Assembly (NCBI GenBank): GCA_910578475.1
Contig: CAJTRK010000016.1
Coordinates: forward strand, 8,109-72,108
Direction: 5' to 3'
Length of the DNA stretch: 64,000 bases
From: an uncultured Lachnospiraceae bacterium
GTDB taxonomy: Bacteria > Bacillota > Clostridia > Lachnospirales > Lachnospiraceae
How positions within the stretch are numbered: position 1 is the first letter of the stretch; each line of letters begins with the position of its first letter. The notes below the pieces were generated by a model, which worked only from the letters and a program-made list of their open reading frames with translations, searched no databases and had not been told where the DNA came from. A program made the position numbers and the translations under genes. Below, one piece after another: positions 9,801-18,327 of the stretch.

Positions 9801-10023
9801 AACGGCGGGAGAAAATGCAAAGGGATGGAGATTGTTCGATGTTTCCGTAAACGGTGAAACGCGGCTTGAGAAACTCGATATCTGGCAGGAAGCAGGCGGC
9901 GCGGGAAAGGCGCTGAAAAAGCGGATGACCGTTACGGCGGATAAAGGAAAGATTCAAATTGCCTTTCCTGAAATATACAGCAATCAGGCGGTTATTCAGG
10001 CGATACGGATTGCGAAGGAGTGA
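6877..10023 (+). CDS. Glycoside hydrolase family 2 protein with C-terminal malectin-like domain
   Basis: 1048 residues, no signal peptide, so probably cytoplasmic. N-terminal sugar-binding (jelly-roll) domain with IPHNWEQYHGYH and FFEGVSAYADVWLNETHIG, then Ig-like domain and TIM barrel. The acid/base Glu585 is in WSVQNE and the nucleophile is probably Glu653 in VGEYGQY. After residue ~790 there is a DUF4982-like part, and residues ~870-1048 (YRINCGGPDY, then VELYFMEPWYGTAGENAKGWR) look like malectin. GH2 members are beta-galactosidases, glucuronidases or mannosidases; the exact substrate cannot be read. It follows the transporter and precedes a glucuronoyl esterase-like gene, so uronic-acid-containing plant oligosaccharides are plausible. 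Two in-frame ATGs (6877 and 6889) compete as start. Confidence 0.9.
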   Translation: MVAKMEYRESMTIKEGWETAWEVVDGKCPEDAGGEWKTVSIPHNWEQYHGYHRVSHGNLHGAVWYKKTFEYQEDWNGKRVFLFFEGVSAYADVWLNETHIGSHKGGRTCFQTELTAYLNARKDNTILVRASHPEKIRDIPWICGGCFGTPNSEGSQPLGIFRPVHIQVTGSVRVKPFGVCITTPNLCGGHSDIRIESELVNLGTEPCKLSVRQELLAPDGELLRTDEHLLLLKPGEEGNVIQTMEKQEGVSLWYPDAPVLYRVRTTVWCGQERLDCVENSFGFREITWENFDSQKNRVIDEKLLEEEPGPENHNFVEYLRGSEDADVAIAAGGVAVYIRESAPERVVIAIETTIRNRTGAKHRIQLESFVQTYNRTKSIASLITQTELDAGEEICISQTCEPLAFPDFWSRENPTLHNVISTVRGVDEELKEYCQTGTPFAIRGDDGRDGNRIANKGNAFVEQAADAQGIKRRLLINGRHYFLNGSCEYEHELGNDHAFEAEMIRTRMQMFRAAGFNAFREAHCPHNLRYLEYCEQNGILYWAQMGAHIYFDSEDFRENFLRLTKEWILERRNSPAIILWSVQNESMLPSDFTETVTKRIHEMDVTSPVQRKVVTCNGGTGSDWNIPQNWSGTYGGSVENYGTELVKMQLVGEYGQYRVKGKHEEGNMELWQNSGGDVPEELFNYCLETKVREAEKVREYCYGHFQWIFTSHANPGRELLYCLDGTGSNRIGVVNSKGLFTCWGEPTDAYYMYRANYTPSDEAAVLYIASHSWPQRFCQETTADIAVYSNCEEVELYNDYGERLIERKRTGATGEHPVFHQVSVKWGILTAKGYVNGKHVVTDRIFFPALPLPEKDAPAFEEDAFGRNLTVSSLPDDLYRINCGGPDYRDRNGHIWAKDRKYEEGSWGWQSWGMDFADVEDEIGSFAEIYDMPENTEEAGLFQKFRYGRDRLSYTFPVENGEYVVELYFMEPWYGTAGENAKGWRLFDVSVNGETRLEKLDIWQEAGGAGKALKKRMTVTADKGKIQIAFPEIYSNQAVIQAIRIAKE

Positions 10024-10054
10024 CTGAAAAACGGAGAGAAGGGGCAGAGGTAAT

Positions 10055-11209
10055 ATGGACCGGATACAAAGGGAGCTGGAGGAAAGAAGACTTCCGGACT
10101 TTATGGACAAAGAGATGGAAGAAAGCGTATTTTCAGAGAAGCGGAAAAAACAGAAGCGCATTCTGCGCGATGTGCTTTATGGAAAGATGCCGTTTATGGA
10201 CTATGAAACGACTTTCCGTGAGACGGGAAAGGACCCGGACGCGTATGGAGGCAGGGCGGTGTTATATCATGTGCTGGTGACGGTAAGCGTATATGGAAAG
10301 CAGGTATCTTTTCCCTTTCAGATTATCCTTCCGAAAAAGGCGGCGGGCAGAACGGGAGAAAAGGGGACTTTTCTTTATGCAGGCTTTACGCCTGTGGCAG
10401 GAGATGGCGTCGCGGAAGTTGTTCTGGAACGGGGATATGGAATCGTGCATGTATTTTATCAGGATATGGCGGCAGATTTTCCGGATGGTTTTCAGAGCGG
10501 ACTGGGAAGGGCCGGCGCCAGAAATCCGTACCACAGCGCCGGTAAAGTGGCGTTGTGGGCTTTCGGCCTGTGCAGGGTGATGGATTATCTGGAACAGACA
10601 GGGATTGTGGACAGCGGGCGCGTAACGGTTATGGGTCATTCCAGGCTCGGGAAAACGGCGTTGGCAGCAGGCGCTTTTGATGACAGGTTTTCGCTGACCG
10701 CCGCCATACAGTCCGGCGCCGGAGGCATAGCGCTGTTTCGCGGAAAAAAAGGAGAGCAGCTCAGCGACCTTTATAAGGAACATTCCCGGGAATGGTTCGG
10801 GCCCGGCGTCTACGATTACCGGGAACGGGTGGAGGAACTGCCGTTTGACCAGCATTTTCTGGCGGCGCTGACGGCGCCGCGGAATCTGTTAATCGGTTCG
10901 GCGCTTCGGGATTTCTGGGCGGACCCGCTGTCGGAATATCTTTCCTGTGTGGCAGGAACGGAAATATACAGAAGGATGGGAGCCGGCGGACTTGTGCGGA
11001 AGGCGGAGACGGAGACCGTGTTGTTTCAGGGAAAAGCGTATACGAAAGAAGGGGGCGGAGAACGGGAGCCGGGGGAAGGCTGCACATGGGGAATCGCGGG
11101 AGAGTCCCTGGATGGTGAAATCGGCTGGTATTGCCGGTATGGAACGCATTATTTAAGCATACTGGACTGGGAGCAGGTTATCCGGTATCGTGAAATTCAT
11201 AACCTGTAA
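10055..11209 (+). CDS. CE15-like glucuronoyl esterase, alpha/beta hydrolase
   Basis: 384 residues. The catalytic Ser196 lies in VMGHSRLGKTAL, the GxSRxGK signature of carbohydrate esterase family 15; the catalytic His365 is in RYGTHYLSILDW. Family members cut the ester between 4-O-methyl-glucuronic acid on xylan and lignin, or uronate methyl esters. There is no signal peptide, so an imported, already trimmed oligosaccharide would be the substrate. It lies 31 bases after the GH2 gene and its stop is only 5 bases from the convergent AraC gene. Confidence 0.85.
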   Translation: MDRIQRELEERRLPDFMDKEMEESVFSEKRKKQKRILRDVLYGKMPFMDYETTFRETGKDPDAYGGRAVLYHVLVTVSVYGKQVSFPFQIILPKKAAGRTGEKGTFLYAGFTPVAGDGVAEVVLERGYGIVHVFYQDMAADFPDGFQSGLGRAGARNPYHSAGKVALWAFGLCRVMDYLEQTGIVDSGRVTVMGHSRLGKTALAAGAFDDRFSLTAAIQSGAGGIALFRGKKGEQLSDLYKEHSREWFGPGVYDYRERVEELPFDQHFLAALTAPRNLLIGSALRDFWADPLSEYLSCVAGTEIYRRMGAGGLVRKAETETVLFQGKAYTKEGGGEREPGEGCTWGIAGESLDGEIGWYCRYGTHYLSILDWEQVIRYREIHNL

Positions 11210-11214
11210 AAGCT

Positions 11215-12063
11215 TTAAGAATCACCGTATTTTTTGCTCAGCCGATAGAAGTTTGACATATTGGAAAAACCACAGTCCATCGCTATCTGAAAAATACTCA
11301 AATCCGAGTTTATTTCCAGTTCTCTGACTTTTTTCAGTCGGAGCCTCGTTACATATTCGCTGAATCCGTAATGGGTTACCGATTTAAAATAGGCGCTGAA
11401 ATAAGTCGGACTCATACAGGCGGCAGCAGCAGTATCTTCCAGTGTGATTTTTTCGGTAAAATGCGCGTTAATATAATAGAGGGCTGTTTCAATCCGTTTC
11501 ATGGATTTATCTTTATCATGAAGCAGCATTTCTTCCTGTTTTTCCGTTTCCCATTTCTGATAATGCCGGATTAACAGTGTCAAGATACGAAGAACCTGTG
11601 ATTTAATCATCAGGTGGTATCCTACGCCTGCCTGTTTCCATTCCTGGCCGATATCCCGGATAAGCGAAAGAATCTGTCCGGCGTATTCTTCCTCCGAACT
11701 TATTTTGTTCCTGAAATTACTGCCGCGGTCCATAAAGGGTCTCAAATAATCATAATCGAATGCGGCAAACGGCATGGAGATGAATTCGGAGGAAAAAATC
11801 ATGACGACAACTTCCATCTGTTCCTCCTGAACCCACCATCCATGCGGTTCCACATTGTTAAATATAATCAAATCTTTTTCAGATACCTCATACCGCTCAC
11901 CATTGACAAAATAATAGCCGTGTCCTTTCCTGATATAGGTAATTTCACAGTAGCTGTGCCAGTGAAAGGAATCTTCCCGGTTGTCTTTTTCATACAACTT
12001 CTGTTCCATTATCAGAAAGGGAAATTCCGGGTTCAGTTTTATGGTATCTCTTGTGATTATCAT
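11215..12063 (-). CDS. AraC family regulator with N-terminal cupin sensor
   Basis: About 282 residues. Residues ~30-80 form an AraC-type cupin (HWHSYCEITYIRKGHGYYF, then FNNVEPHGWW); the last 100 residues are the AraC DNA-binding domain (TLEDTAAAACMSPTYFSAYF and IFQIAMDCGFSNMSNFYRLS). I chose the ATG at 12063, preceded by AACAGGTG; an ATG at 12099 is also possible. It lies just downstream of the fucose-isomerase-like gene on the same strand and is likely co-transcribed, so it probably responds to a sugar and controls this catabolic gene and perhaps the convergent operon. Confidence 0.88.
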   Translation of the reverse strand: MIITRDTIKLNPEFPFLIMEQKLYEKDNREDSFHWHSYCEITYIRKGHGYYFVNGERYEVSEKDLIIFNNVEPHGWWVQEEQMEVVVMIFSSEFISMPFAAFDYDYLRPFMDRGSNFRNKISSEEEYAGQILSLIRDIGQEWKQAGVGYHLMIKSQVLRILTLLIRHYQKWETEKQEEMLLHDKDKSMKRIETALYYINAHFTEKITLEDTAAAACMSPTYFSAYFKSVTHYGFSEYVTRLRLKKVRELEINSDLSIFQIAMDCGFSNMSNFYRLSKKYGDS

Positions 12064-12133
12064 ATATTTAAACACCTGTTTCTTTTTCGAGCTTCTCATA
12101 ACCTGCGATATTTGCGCTGACGCCAAAGCGTCT

Positions 12134-13501
12134 CTATCCTTCTAATACCTGAAAGCCCATGAATTTTGACAGTTCTTTGATTTGCTTTTGGTAATCACCG
12201 AAAATCAGGACCTGATGATGTCCGAATGCCGCCAGATTGTGCATGTAAGTTCTGACATCATTCATTTTAATATAGTAATAGGGACTGCAGTAAACGGCGT
12301 CATACTCGGAGCGGATAACTTCGCCGGTTTTCAGGCAGATTGTATTGCCGGCCGGGTTAAATCGGCCGAGGGTAACTGTGTTTGTACGGTTCTGCGCGAA
12401 ATCGACCTGCAGTTTGCCGCCAAAGCCCTGTCCCGTGAAAGCCCACAGCTTATAGTCTAATGGCTCTGTCCCATATCCGTTCATACATAATGCCGGAACA
12501 GCGTGATGCAGGCGGAGAAGCTCATCCGTTTCATAATTGGGATTTCCCATGAAAGCCGGGCGGTCTGCGAGATACTGCATAATGCACATGGCGGTCAGTG
12601 CATTCAAATCCTCTTCGCATCCGCTTGGAATGCCTTCGTCCTTCAGCAGGGAATGACACATACAGGGTGTAAACTTGCGCGCCTGCGGGATTTCGGATGT
12701 ACATAATTCATGACATGCGGTAGAAAAGGCGTTGCAGTCATAGACTTCCATCATTTTTTTTGCGGCAAGATAATATTTTATGTCGTTCAGGAACCATTCT
12801 GTATTGACTTTTGTTTCCCGCGAGCCGTTTATGATTTTATCGGCAATCGGTTTTGCCTCTTCATCTGTAATTTCATCCATATAGGGGATAATATCCCGGA
12901 AAGGAAGTTTGATGACTTCAAAACCATATTTTTGCCGGAGAATTTCAGGGTCGCGGATTAAACTCTGAATCCCGAAAGTCGGTTGTCCGCCGGCAGTCAG
13001 TACCAGCGCCCGGGTGTTTCTGACGGCCTTTTTCACCCAGAGATACTGCGCGGTTTCGTTGAAATCCTGTATATTCATGGCAACATGGGCTTCTAACCCG
13101 ATGTCATTGCAGTAGGCGGCAAAATCGATTCCCTCATTGCCGTTCTGCAAAATAACCACGGGCTTGCGGTAACGTTCGAGACGGGGAATCCGCCAGTTCA
13201 TGCACAGGAAAAAGTCTACCTTATCGATATCTTCTTCAATCTGCTTCCATACCTGTTCCGAAACGACGAATTTTTCATCATATCTTGCGTCGATGGCGGG
13301 AAGCAGCTCCACTTTGTCGGACACTTGCCTTAATGTTTCCTGTGCCGCGGCAAAAGCAGCGTCCGCAGCCTTTGCTTCGGCTTCCTGCGTCATGTCCTCT
13401 CTGCGTCCTGCGCGGCAGGGGCCTTCCCAGAAATGGGAATGGGTAAGACATCCGATAATGGGACGAACGGTTAATTTTGTATCCATCGCTTTTTGTTTCA
13501 T
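12134..13501 (-). CDS. L-fucose/L-arabinose isomerase-like protein
   Basis: About 455 residues with the fold of the fucose isomerase superfamily: N-terminal TVRPIIGCLTHSHFWEGP, a middle Rossmann-like part (LVLTAGGQPTFG), and the C-terminal metal/substrate region (TACHELCTSEIP, LHHAVPALCMNGYG). These enzymes interconvert aldose and ketose sugars with a divalent metal. Exact sugar unknown; several relatives have no proven isomerase activity. GGAGGT lies 7 bases before the ATG at 13501. It heads a minus-strand unit with the AraC gene. Confidence 0.78.
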   Translation of the reverse strand: MKQKAMDTKLTVRPIIGCLTHSHFWEGPCRAGRREDMTQEAEAKAADAAFAAAQETLRQVSDKVELLPAIDARYDEKFVVSEQVWKQIEEDIDKVDFFLCMNWRIPRLERYRKPVVILQNGNEGIDFAAYCNDIGLEAHVAMNIQDFNETAQYLWVKKAVRNTRALVLTAGGQPTFGIQSLIRDPEILRQKYGFEVIKLPFRDIIPYMDEITDEEAKPIADKIINGSRETKVNTEWFLNDIKYYLAAKKMMEVYDCNAFSTACHELCTSEIPQARKFTPCMCHSLLKDEGIPSGCEEDLNALTAMCIMQYLADRPAFMGNPNYETDELLRLHHAVPALCMNGYGTEPLDYKLWAFTGQGFGGKLQVDFAQNRTNTVTLGRFNPAGNTICLKTGEVIRSEYDAVYCSPYYYIKMNDVRTYMHNLAAFGHHQVLIFGDYQKQIKELSKFMGFQVLEG

Positions 13502-13686
13502 TTCAGTTACCTCCAATATGATTTTTATAAGGTCATTTTATCCGTATTGAAGGAAAAAAGCGTCGCCATTTTTATGCTTTTTATATACTATTTTAGGATT
13601 CTTTTCCGGTGGGATTTACAATGTATTATAACAGAATACAATAGAAATGAATATGGAAAAATAAAGAAGAGTTTGGAGGGGTTAGA

Positions 13687-14820
13687 ATGATTTATCTCAA
13701 TAACGCTGCCACGACGTACCCGAAGCCGCAATGTGTGCAGGAAGCCTGTAACAATTTTTTGCAGCAGCCTCCGACGGGACAGTTCCGAAGCGCCTTCGAT
13801 GAAAGCGTGCCGGATATTTTCACGGAATGCCGTAAGAAGCTCGGCAGGCTCTTGGGAATCAAAGAGCAGAAACGGATTTTTTTTACGTCCGGCGCCACGG
13901 AGGCGCTGAATAAAATTCTTTACGGACTTGGGATTCCGGCGTCGCGGACCATTGTAACGGCAACGGAGCATAACAGTGTATTAAGGCCGCTTTATAATAT
14001 TCCTTCCATACAGGGGACTCCGGTGATTGTTCCCTGTGACAGAAACGGAAAAGTGCACCCGGAAGAACTGGAGAGGTATATCAAAACGGACAGCCGGGCT
14101 CTGGTCGTGAATCATTGTTCCAATGTGACGGGCTGCATTCAGGATATGGAACAGATTGGCAGCATTGCGAAAAAGCATCACCTGCTTTTTATCGCAGACA
14201 TTTCCCAGAGCGCCGGCTGTATTCCGGTAGATGTGGACGGCTGGATGGCGGACGCGGCGGCCTTTACCGGGCATAAAAGCCTGTATGGCATTCAGGGAAG
14301 CGGCGGATACTATATCAGAGACGGAATTTCTTTCCGGCCCATGCTGTTTGGCGGAAATGGGAAAGACAGCAGCACGCTTCTTTATAATCAGAATATCTAC
14401 GAATATGATGCCGGGACGCAAAATGGCGTGGGCGCGGCGGCATTGGATGCGGGAACCGGTTACCTGCTTGAAAAAGGGGTGGCGCATGTCCAGAAAGAGG
14501 AGCAGGAGAAAATGCGTTATTTGTATGAGGAACTTTCCCGGATGGAAACGTTGATTCTGTACGGAAGCGCGGAAGAAAACAGGGGGCCGGTACTGAGCTT
14601 CAATCTGAAAGGATTGAAAGCCGCGGATACGGCTTATATTCTGCAAAACAGCTATGGGATTGTCAGTAGAGCCGGTCTGCACTGTGCGCCGCTCATTCAT
14701 TCATGCCTGGAAACCGGACGCCACGGAAGCGTAAGAATCAGCATTTCAGAGCAGAATACATGGAAAGAGCTGGAGCAGTTTGTGTCTGCCGTGTGGGAAA
14801 TCTGCAGGGCAGCAGGATAA
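13687..14820 (+). CDS. Class V aminotransferase, cysteine desulfurase-like
   Basis: 377 residues. N-terminal YLNNAATTYPKP, the PLP-binding FTSGATEALN loop, ADISQSAG, and the Schiff-base Lys197 in TGHKSLYGIQG are typical of the IscS/SufS/CsdB group. Cys333 in GLHCAPL is the likely sulfur-carrying residue. Size and motifs fit the family of clostridial stand-alone cysteine desulfurases often found away from iscU. It may supply sulfur for tRNA or Fe-S work. GGAGGGG precedes the ATG. The next small gene follows by 60 bases and may share the transcript. Confidence 0.9.
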   Translation: MIYLNNAATTYPKPQCVQEACNNFLQQPPTGQFRSAFDESVPDIFTECRKKLGRLLGIKEQKRIFFTSGATEALNKILYGLGIPASRTIVTATEHNSVLRPLYNIPSIQGTPVIVPCDRNGKVHPEELERYIKTDSRALVVNHCSNVTGCIQDMEQIGSIAKKHHLLFIADISQSAGCIPVDVDGWMADAAAFTGHKSLYGIQGSGGYYIRDGISFRPMLFGGNGKDSSTLLYNQNIYEYDAGTQNGVGAAALDAGTGYLLEKGVAHVQKEEQEKMRYLYEELSRMETLILYGSAEENRGPVLSFNLKGLKAADTAYILQNSYGIVSRAGLHCAPLIHSCLETGRHGSVRISISEQNTWKELEQFVSAVWEICRAAG

Positions 14821-14880
14821 AAGGAAACGGATAATCCGCTAAAGGAGAAACTTTTCGTTGAGAAAGAATGGAGAAATTCT

Positions 14881-15192
14881 ATGAAGATGATTGAAGTAAC
14901 GGAATCCAGGGAGCGATGTGCAGAAGCCGGATGGTTTGCCTATGATATGATATTTGACGAGCCGATGGAAAAAACATTTATCAGAAGCCTTGAAACGATT
15001 GGAGAATCTTTTGTGTTTCTGGAGATGTTGAAGGCTCCCTTTTTTAAACTGGAAGCGGAGCATTATATGATAAAGGGCGTTCAGGGAGAGCGGTTCCTGC
15101 GGATGGCAGTACACGGGGATTACCCGGAAGAGCTGGAACGGGTAAAAGGCATATTGGAAAATAAGGCGGAAGGTGATAAAATGAATCAATGA
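14881..15192 (+). CDS. Small protein of unknown function next to cysteine desulfurase
   Basis: 103 residues, acidic and charged, without signal or membrane segment. I do not recognise the family. Its place after the aminotransferase suggests, but does not prove, a role in sulfur handling; it has no cysteine pair apart from Cys13. AATGGAGA lies before the ATG. Confidence 0.6.
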   Translation: MKMIEVTESRERCAEAGWFAYDMIFDEPMEKTFIRSLETIGESFVFLEMLKAPFFKLEAEHYMIKGVQGERFLRMAVHGDYPEELERVKGILENKAEGDKMNQ

Positions 15193-15242
15193 AAAACAGA
15201 TTATGAAAATAATTTATAAAATAATGTAAGCGGGGGATTGTG

Positions 15243-16520
15243 ATGTTTCGGATAAAAAGGCTTTTTTCTAAAAAGCAGGGGATATGTGTACTCGCCCTGT
15301 TGACTGCGGGCCTGTTTTCAGCCTGCGCCGGGGAACAGGAGAAAATAGAAATAGACCCGGTGGAAGTCATCACGGTTGATGAGGAAGAGGATGGAAAAGA
15401 GGCGGTAAGCGATGCAAACGACGGCGCGCAGACAGGTGTTTCGCCGGAAGAGACAGGAAATGGAGCCGTAGACAGTGAAACAGAAGAAAAAGAGAAAACG
15501 TCCGCCATCGAAGCGCTGAAAGAACAGTATGGGGAAGACTGCCTCACAGACCAGATTTTCGAATTTGAACTGACTGTGAATGGAGAAAAGGTTATGTTTG
15601 TGCCTCACTGGTCACAGAGCGACGGGACGTTTTACATGCAGATAATAAGGAACGGGGAGGTATTGTCGGAATGGAGTGGTTATGTGCCGGATGCCTTGCA
15701 GGGGAAGACGTTCGTCAGTTTGGACGCCGTTTCCTTTTTCGATGTGAATTTTGACGGGATTACGGATATTGTGATGGTTGAAACTTACGGAGATAAGACG
15801 TTTGCGGCTGTTTACTTTGGCGATTCATTCATGGCGGAAATGTGCGACTGGTATTTTCAGGAGAAGAGAGGTTTATCGGAACGGCTGACGGAATCATTGG
15901 ATGAAGTGACGATATCGGGAATACGCAATCTGCTTTCTGGTGGAAAAAAGAACGGTGAATTTTCCTGTTATCAGGAAGCATATGAAGCGGTCATCGCGCA
16001 GCGGGAACTGGAAAATCCGGGGCCGACGGAATATTCGAAAGGGATGCAGTACGATTTGATTGATTTCGACGGAGACGATATCCCGGAACTCGCTGCAGGC
16101 ATCAACGGCTATTATATGAGCCTTTATACTTACAGCGAGGGCAGTGTTTACGCGCTGATGTATGACTGGGGGTATGGCGCAATGGGAAATGCAGGGTATG
16201 AATACTCGCCGGGGAAGAACAGTCTTCGCAATTATAATGCGGATTATGCGGGTCTTGTTATGTATCTCACCTATATGACAATCGGACAGCAGCATTCGCT
16301 GGAACAGGTCGTGCAGATTGTCATATATAATTTTGACGACGTGAACGGAAACGGCATGCCCGATGAAGCGGAGCAGGATTCTTTCGGTGAATATGGCGTA
16401 AATAAGATAGACGGAAGAGTCGTTACGGAAGAAGAATGTGGTGTCTATGATGTGGGCGGCTATGAATATATTGAGGGAAGCATGAGCGCCGACGAACTGT
16501 TGGAAAAGCTGAAACAATAA
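15243..16520 (+). CDS. Secreted lipoprotein with repeat-like beta domain, function unknown
   Basis: About 425 residues. Signal peptide with lipobox LFSAC (Cys27), an acidic linker to ~residue 85, then FDVNFDGITDIVMVETYGD and YDLIDFDGDDIPELAAG. These D-x-D/N-x-D-G type motifs resemble FG-GAP/VCBS calcium-binding loops; a third, DDVNGNGMPDEAEQ, resembles a dockerin/EF-hand loop. It is probably membrane-anchored outside the cell. GGGGGA lies before the ATG at 15243. Function not assignable. Confidence 0.75.
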   Translation: MFRIKRLFSKKQGICVLALLTAGLFSACAGEQEKIEIDPVEVITVDEEEDGKEAVSDANDGAQTGVSPEETGNGAVDSETEEKEKTSAIEALKEQYGEDCLTDQIFEFELTVNGEKVMFVPHWSQSDGTFYMQIIRNGEVLSEWSGYVPDALQGKTFVSLDAVSFFDVNFDGITDIVMVETYGDKTFAAVYFGDSFMAEMCDWYFQEKRGLSERLTESLDEVTISGIRNLLSGGKKNGEFSCYQEAYEAVIAQRELENPGPTEYSKGMQYDLIDFDGDDIPELAAGINGYYMSLYTYSEGSVYALMYDWGYGAMGNAGYEYSPGKNSLRNYNADYAGLVMYLTYMTIGQQHSLEQVVQIVIYNFDDVNGNGMPDEAEQDSFGEYGVNKIDGRVVTEEECGVYDVGGYEYIEGSMSADELLEKLKQ

Positions 16521-16605
16521 GCCATTGAAAAAAAATGGGAGAGCATGTAAAATAAATTGAAAATAATGTTATCAGATTGAAAACAATCCCGAAAGGAGTC
16601 AGAAA

Positions 16606-17865
16606 ATGGCATTAAATAAAAAACCGGTTACGGGCATGAAGGATATTCTGCCGGAAGAAATGGAAATCCGAGACTATGTCATAAGCGTCATTAAGGAGAC
16701 TTACGGAAAATTCGGATTTACTTCCATAGAAACGCCCTGTGTGGAAAATATCGCGAACTTAAACTGTAAGGCGGGCGGTGAGAATGAAAAACTGATTTTC
16801 AAAATTCTGAAGAGGGGTGAGAAACTGCGTCTGGAAGAAGCAAAAAGTGCGGATGAGCTGGTGGACGGAGGACTCCGCTATGACCTGACAGTACCGCTCG
16901 TACGCTATTATTCCAATCACGCGAACGAGCTTCCATCGCCTTTCAAGGCTTTGCAGATGGGAAATGTATGGCGGGCCGACAGACCGCAGAGAGGACGTTA
17001 CCGCCAGTTTATGCAATGCGATATCGATATTTTGGGAGAACCTTCCAATCTGGCGGAAATAGAACTGATTCTTGCGACGACGACGACGCTCGGCAGACTG
17101 GGATTTCAAAATTTCCAGATTCGCATTAACGACCGGCAGATTTTAAAGGCAATGGCGGCTTACAGCGGCTTTGCGGAAGAAGACTATGACCAGGTATTCA
17201 TCATTCTGGATAAAATGGACAAAATCGGCATGGACGGCGTGAAAGCGGAATTGCTGGAATCCGGTTATACGGAAGAACAGACCGAAAAATACCTCGGACT
17301 TTTCCGGGGAATGGAAGCTGCGGAGGCCCCCATTTCTTATATTACGGATATGCTTGCGGATTTTCTGCCGGAAGGAATAAAAGAAAGCTTTCAGGAAATC
17401 ATTGACAGTGTGGAAGCGGTCAAGGGGGATTTCTTTGAACTGGTATTCGACCCGACGCTTGTCAGGGGAATGTCTTATTACACGGGAACGATTTTTGAAA
17501 TTGCGATGCCGGAATTTGGCGGAAGCTGCGGCGGCGGCGGAAGATATGATAAGATGGTAGGCAGATTTACCGGAAACGACGTGCCCGCCTGCGGATTTTC
17601 CATCGGTTTTGAACGAATTATCCTGCTTCTTCTGGAAAGCGGTTTTCAGATTCCGGGCAAAGGAAAAAGAACGGCTTATCTGTTGGAAAAGGGACTTCCG
17701 GCAGGGATGCTCTGCCAGGTGCTTGAGCAGGCGCAGAAAGAACGGGCAGAGGGAAATCAGGTGCTTGTTGTTCGGATGAATAAGAACAAAAAATTCCAGA
17801 AAGAACAGCTGACGGCACAGGGATATGAGGAATTTCGGGAATTTTATAAAAACCCGCTCAAATAA
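16606..17865 (+). CDS. hisS: Histidyl-tRNA synthetase
   Basis: 419 residues. Class II synthetase core: N-terminal KPVTGMKDILPEEM, motif 2 RADRPQRGRYRQFMQCD, the histidine-specific LVRGMSYYTGTIFE, and motif 3 ACGFSIGFER, plus a short anticodon-binding C-terminus. It charges tRNA-His with histidine in the cytoplasm. The family also contains HisZ, the regulatory subunit of HisG, but HisZ lacks the good histidine motifs seen here. The C-terminal domain is shorter than in E. coli HisS, so a second copy or paralogue elsewhere is possible. Confidence 0.88.
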   Translation: MALNKKPVTGMKDILPEEMEIRDYVISVIKETYGKFGFTSIETPCVENIANLNCKAGGENEKLIFKILKRGEKLRLEEAKSADELVDGGLRYDLTVPLVRYYSNHANELPSPFKALQMGNVWRADRPQRGRYRQFMQCDIDILGEPSNLAEIELILATTTTLGRLGFQNFQIRINDRQILKAMAAYSGFAEEDYDQVFIILDKMDKIGMDGVKAELLESGYTEEQTEKYLGLFRGMEAAEAPISYITDMLADFLPEGIKESFQEIIDSVEAVKGDFFELVFDPTLVRGMSYYTGTIFEIAMPEFGGSCGGGGRYDKMVGRFTGNDVPACGFSIGFERIILLLLESGFQIPGKGKRTAYLLEKGLPAGMLCQVLEQAQKERAEGNQVLVVRMNKNKKFQKEQLTAQGYEEFREFYKNPLK

Positions 17866-17913
17866 ACCTGCAAAACAAGTGTGAGACGTATGTTCACAGG
17901 AATCGAGAAAGGA

Positions 17914-18168
17914 ATGGTAACAGGCATGGGATTACAGAATCCGGCATCTATTTTTCAAATGATGAATCTGTGGAATAAATTCAAACAGAATCATCCCAAA
18001 TTTCCGAAGTTTATGACGGCGGTGTACCAGAACGGCATCAAAGAGGGGAGCATCCTCGAAATCAATGTCACCCTGCCGGACGGACAGAGTCTGAACTCCA
18101 ATCTGAAAATCAGTGCGGAAGATATGAAGCTGATTGAGGAATTGAAAAATCTGGCGATGAATCCCTGA
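17914..18168 (+). CDS. Small conserved protein of unknown function
   Basis: About 80-84 residues, starting at the ATG 17914 or 17926. N-terminal NPASIFQMMNLWNKFKQNHP and an acidic C-terminal helix; no signal peptide. It resembles small Lachnospiraceae proteins I have seen starting MGMMNPA, with no known function. AGAAAGG abuts the first ATG, so the second is the better start by spacing. Confidence 0.65.
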   Translation: MVTGMGLQNPASIFQMMNLWNKFKQNHPKFPKFMTAVYQNGIKEGSILEINVTLPDGQSLNSNLKISAEDMKLIEELKNLAMNP

Positions 18169-18198
18169 AATTCCCGTCGTCAGAATACGGAAAAAGAA

Positions 18199-18229
18199 TT
18201 GTAAACCAAAAAATAAAATAAGTTGACAA
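18199..18229 (+). promoter_or_regulatory. BirA operator overlapping the bioY promoter
   Basis: Inverted repeat TTGTAAAC (18199-18206), 15-base spacer, GTTGACAA (18222-18229). This matches the known BirA box of Firmicutes (TTGTAAAC, 14-15 bases, GTTTACAA) with one mismatch in the right arm. It covers the -35 box, so biotin-loaded BirA would block transcription of bioY. Confidence 0.8.
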
Positions 18230-18251
18230 TATAAAAAACTTCTTATATACT
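18223..18251 (+). promoter_or_regulatory. Sigma-A promoter of bioY
   Basis: TTGACA (18223-18228), exactly 17 bases, TATACT (18246-18251). The -35 lies inside the BirA box. Confidence 0.85.
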
Positions 18252-18327
18252 GTATACGAACGAAGGACGCCGGGGCTGTTTTTTTGCCGGTGTTCCGGAA
18301 AAATACACAGGTGAGGAGTTTTTTATT

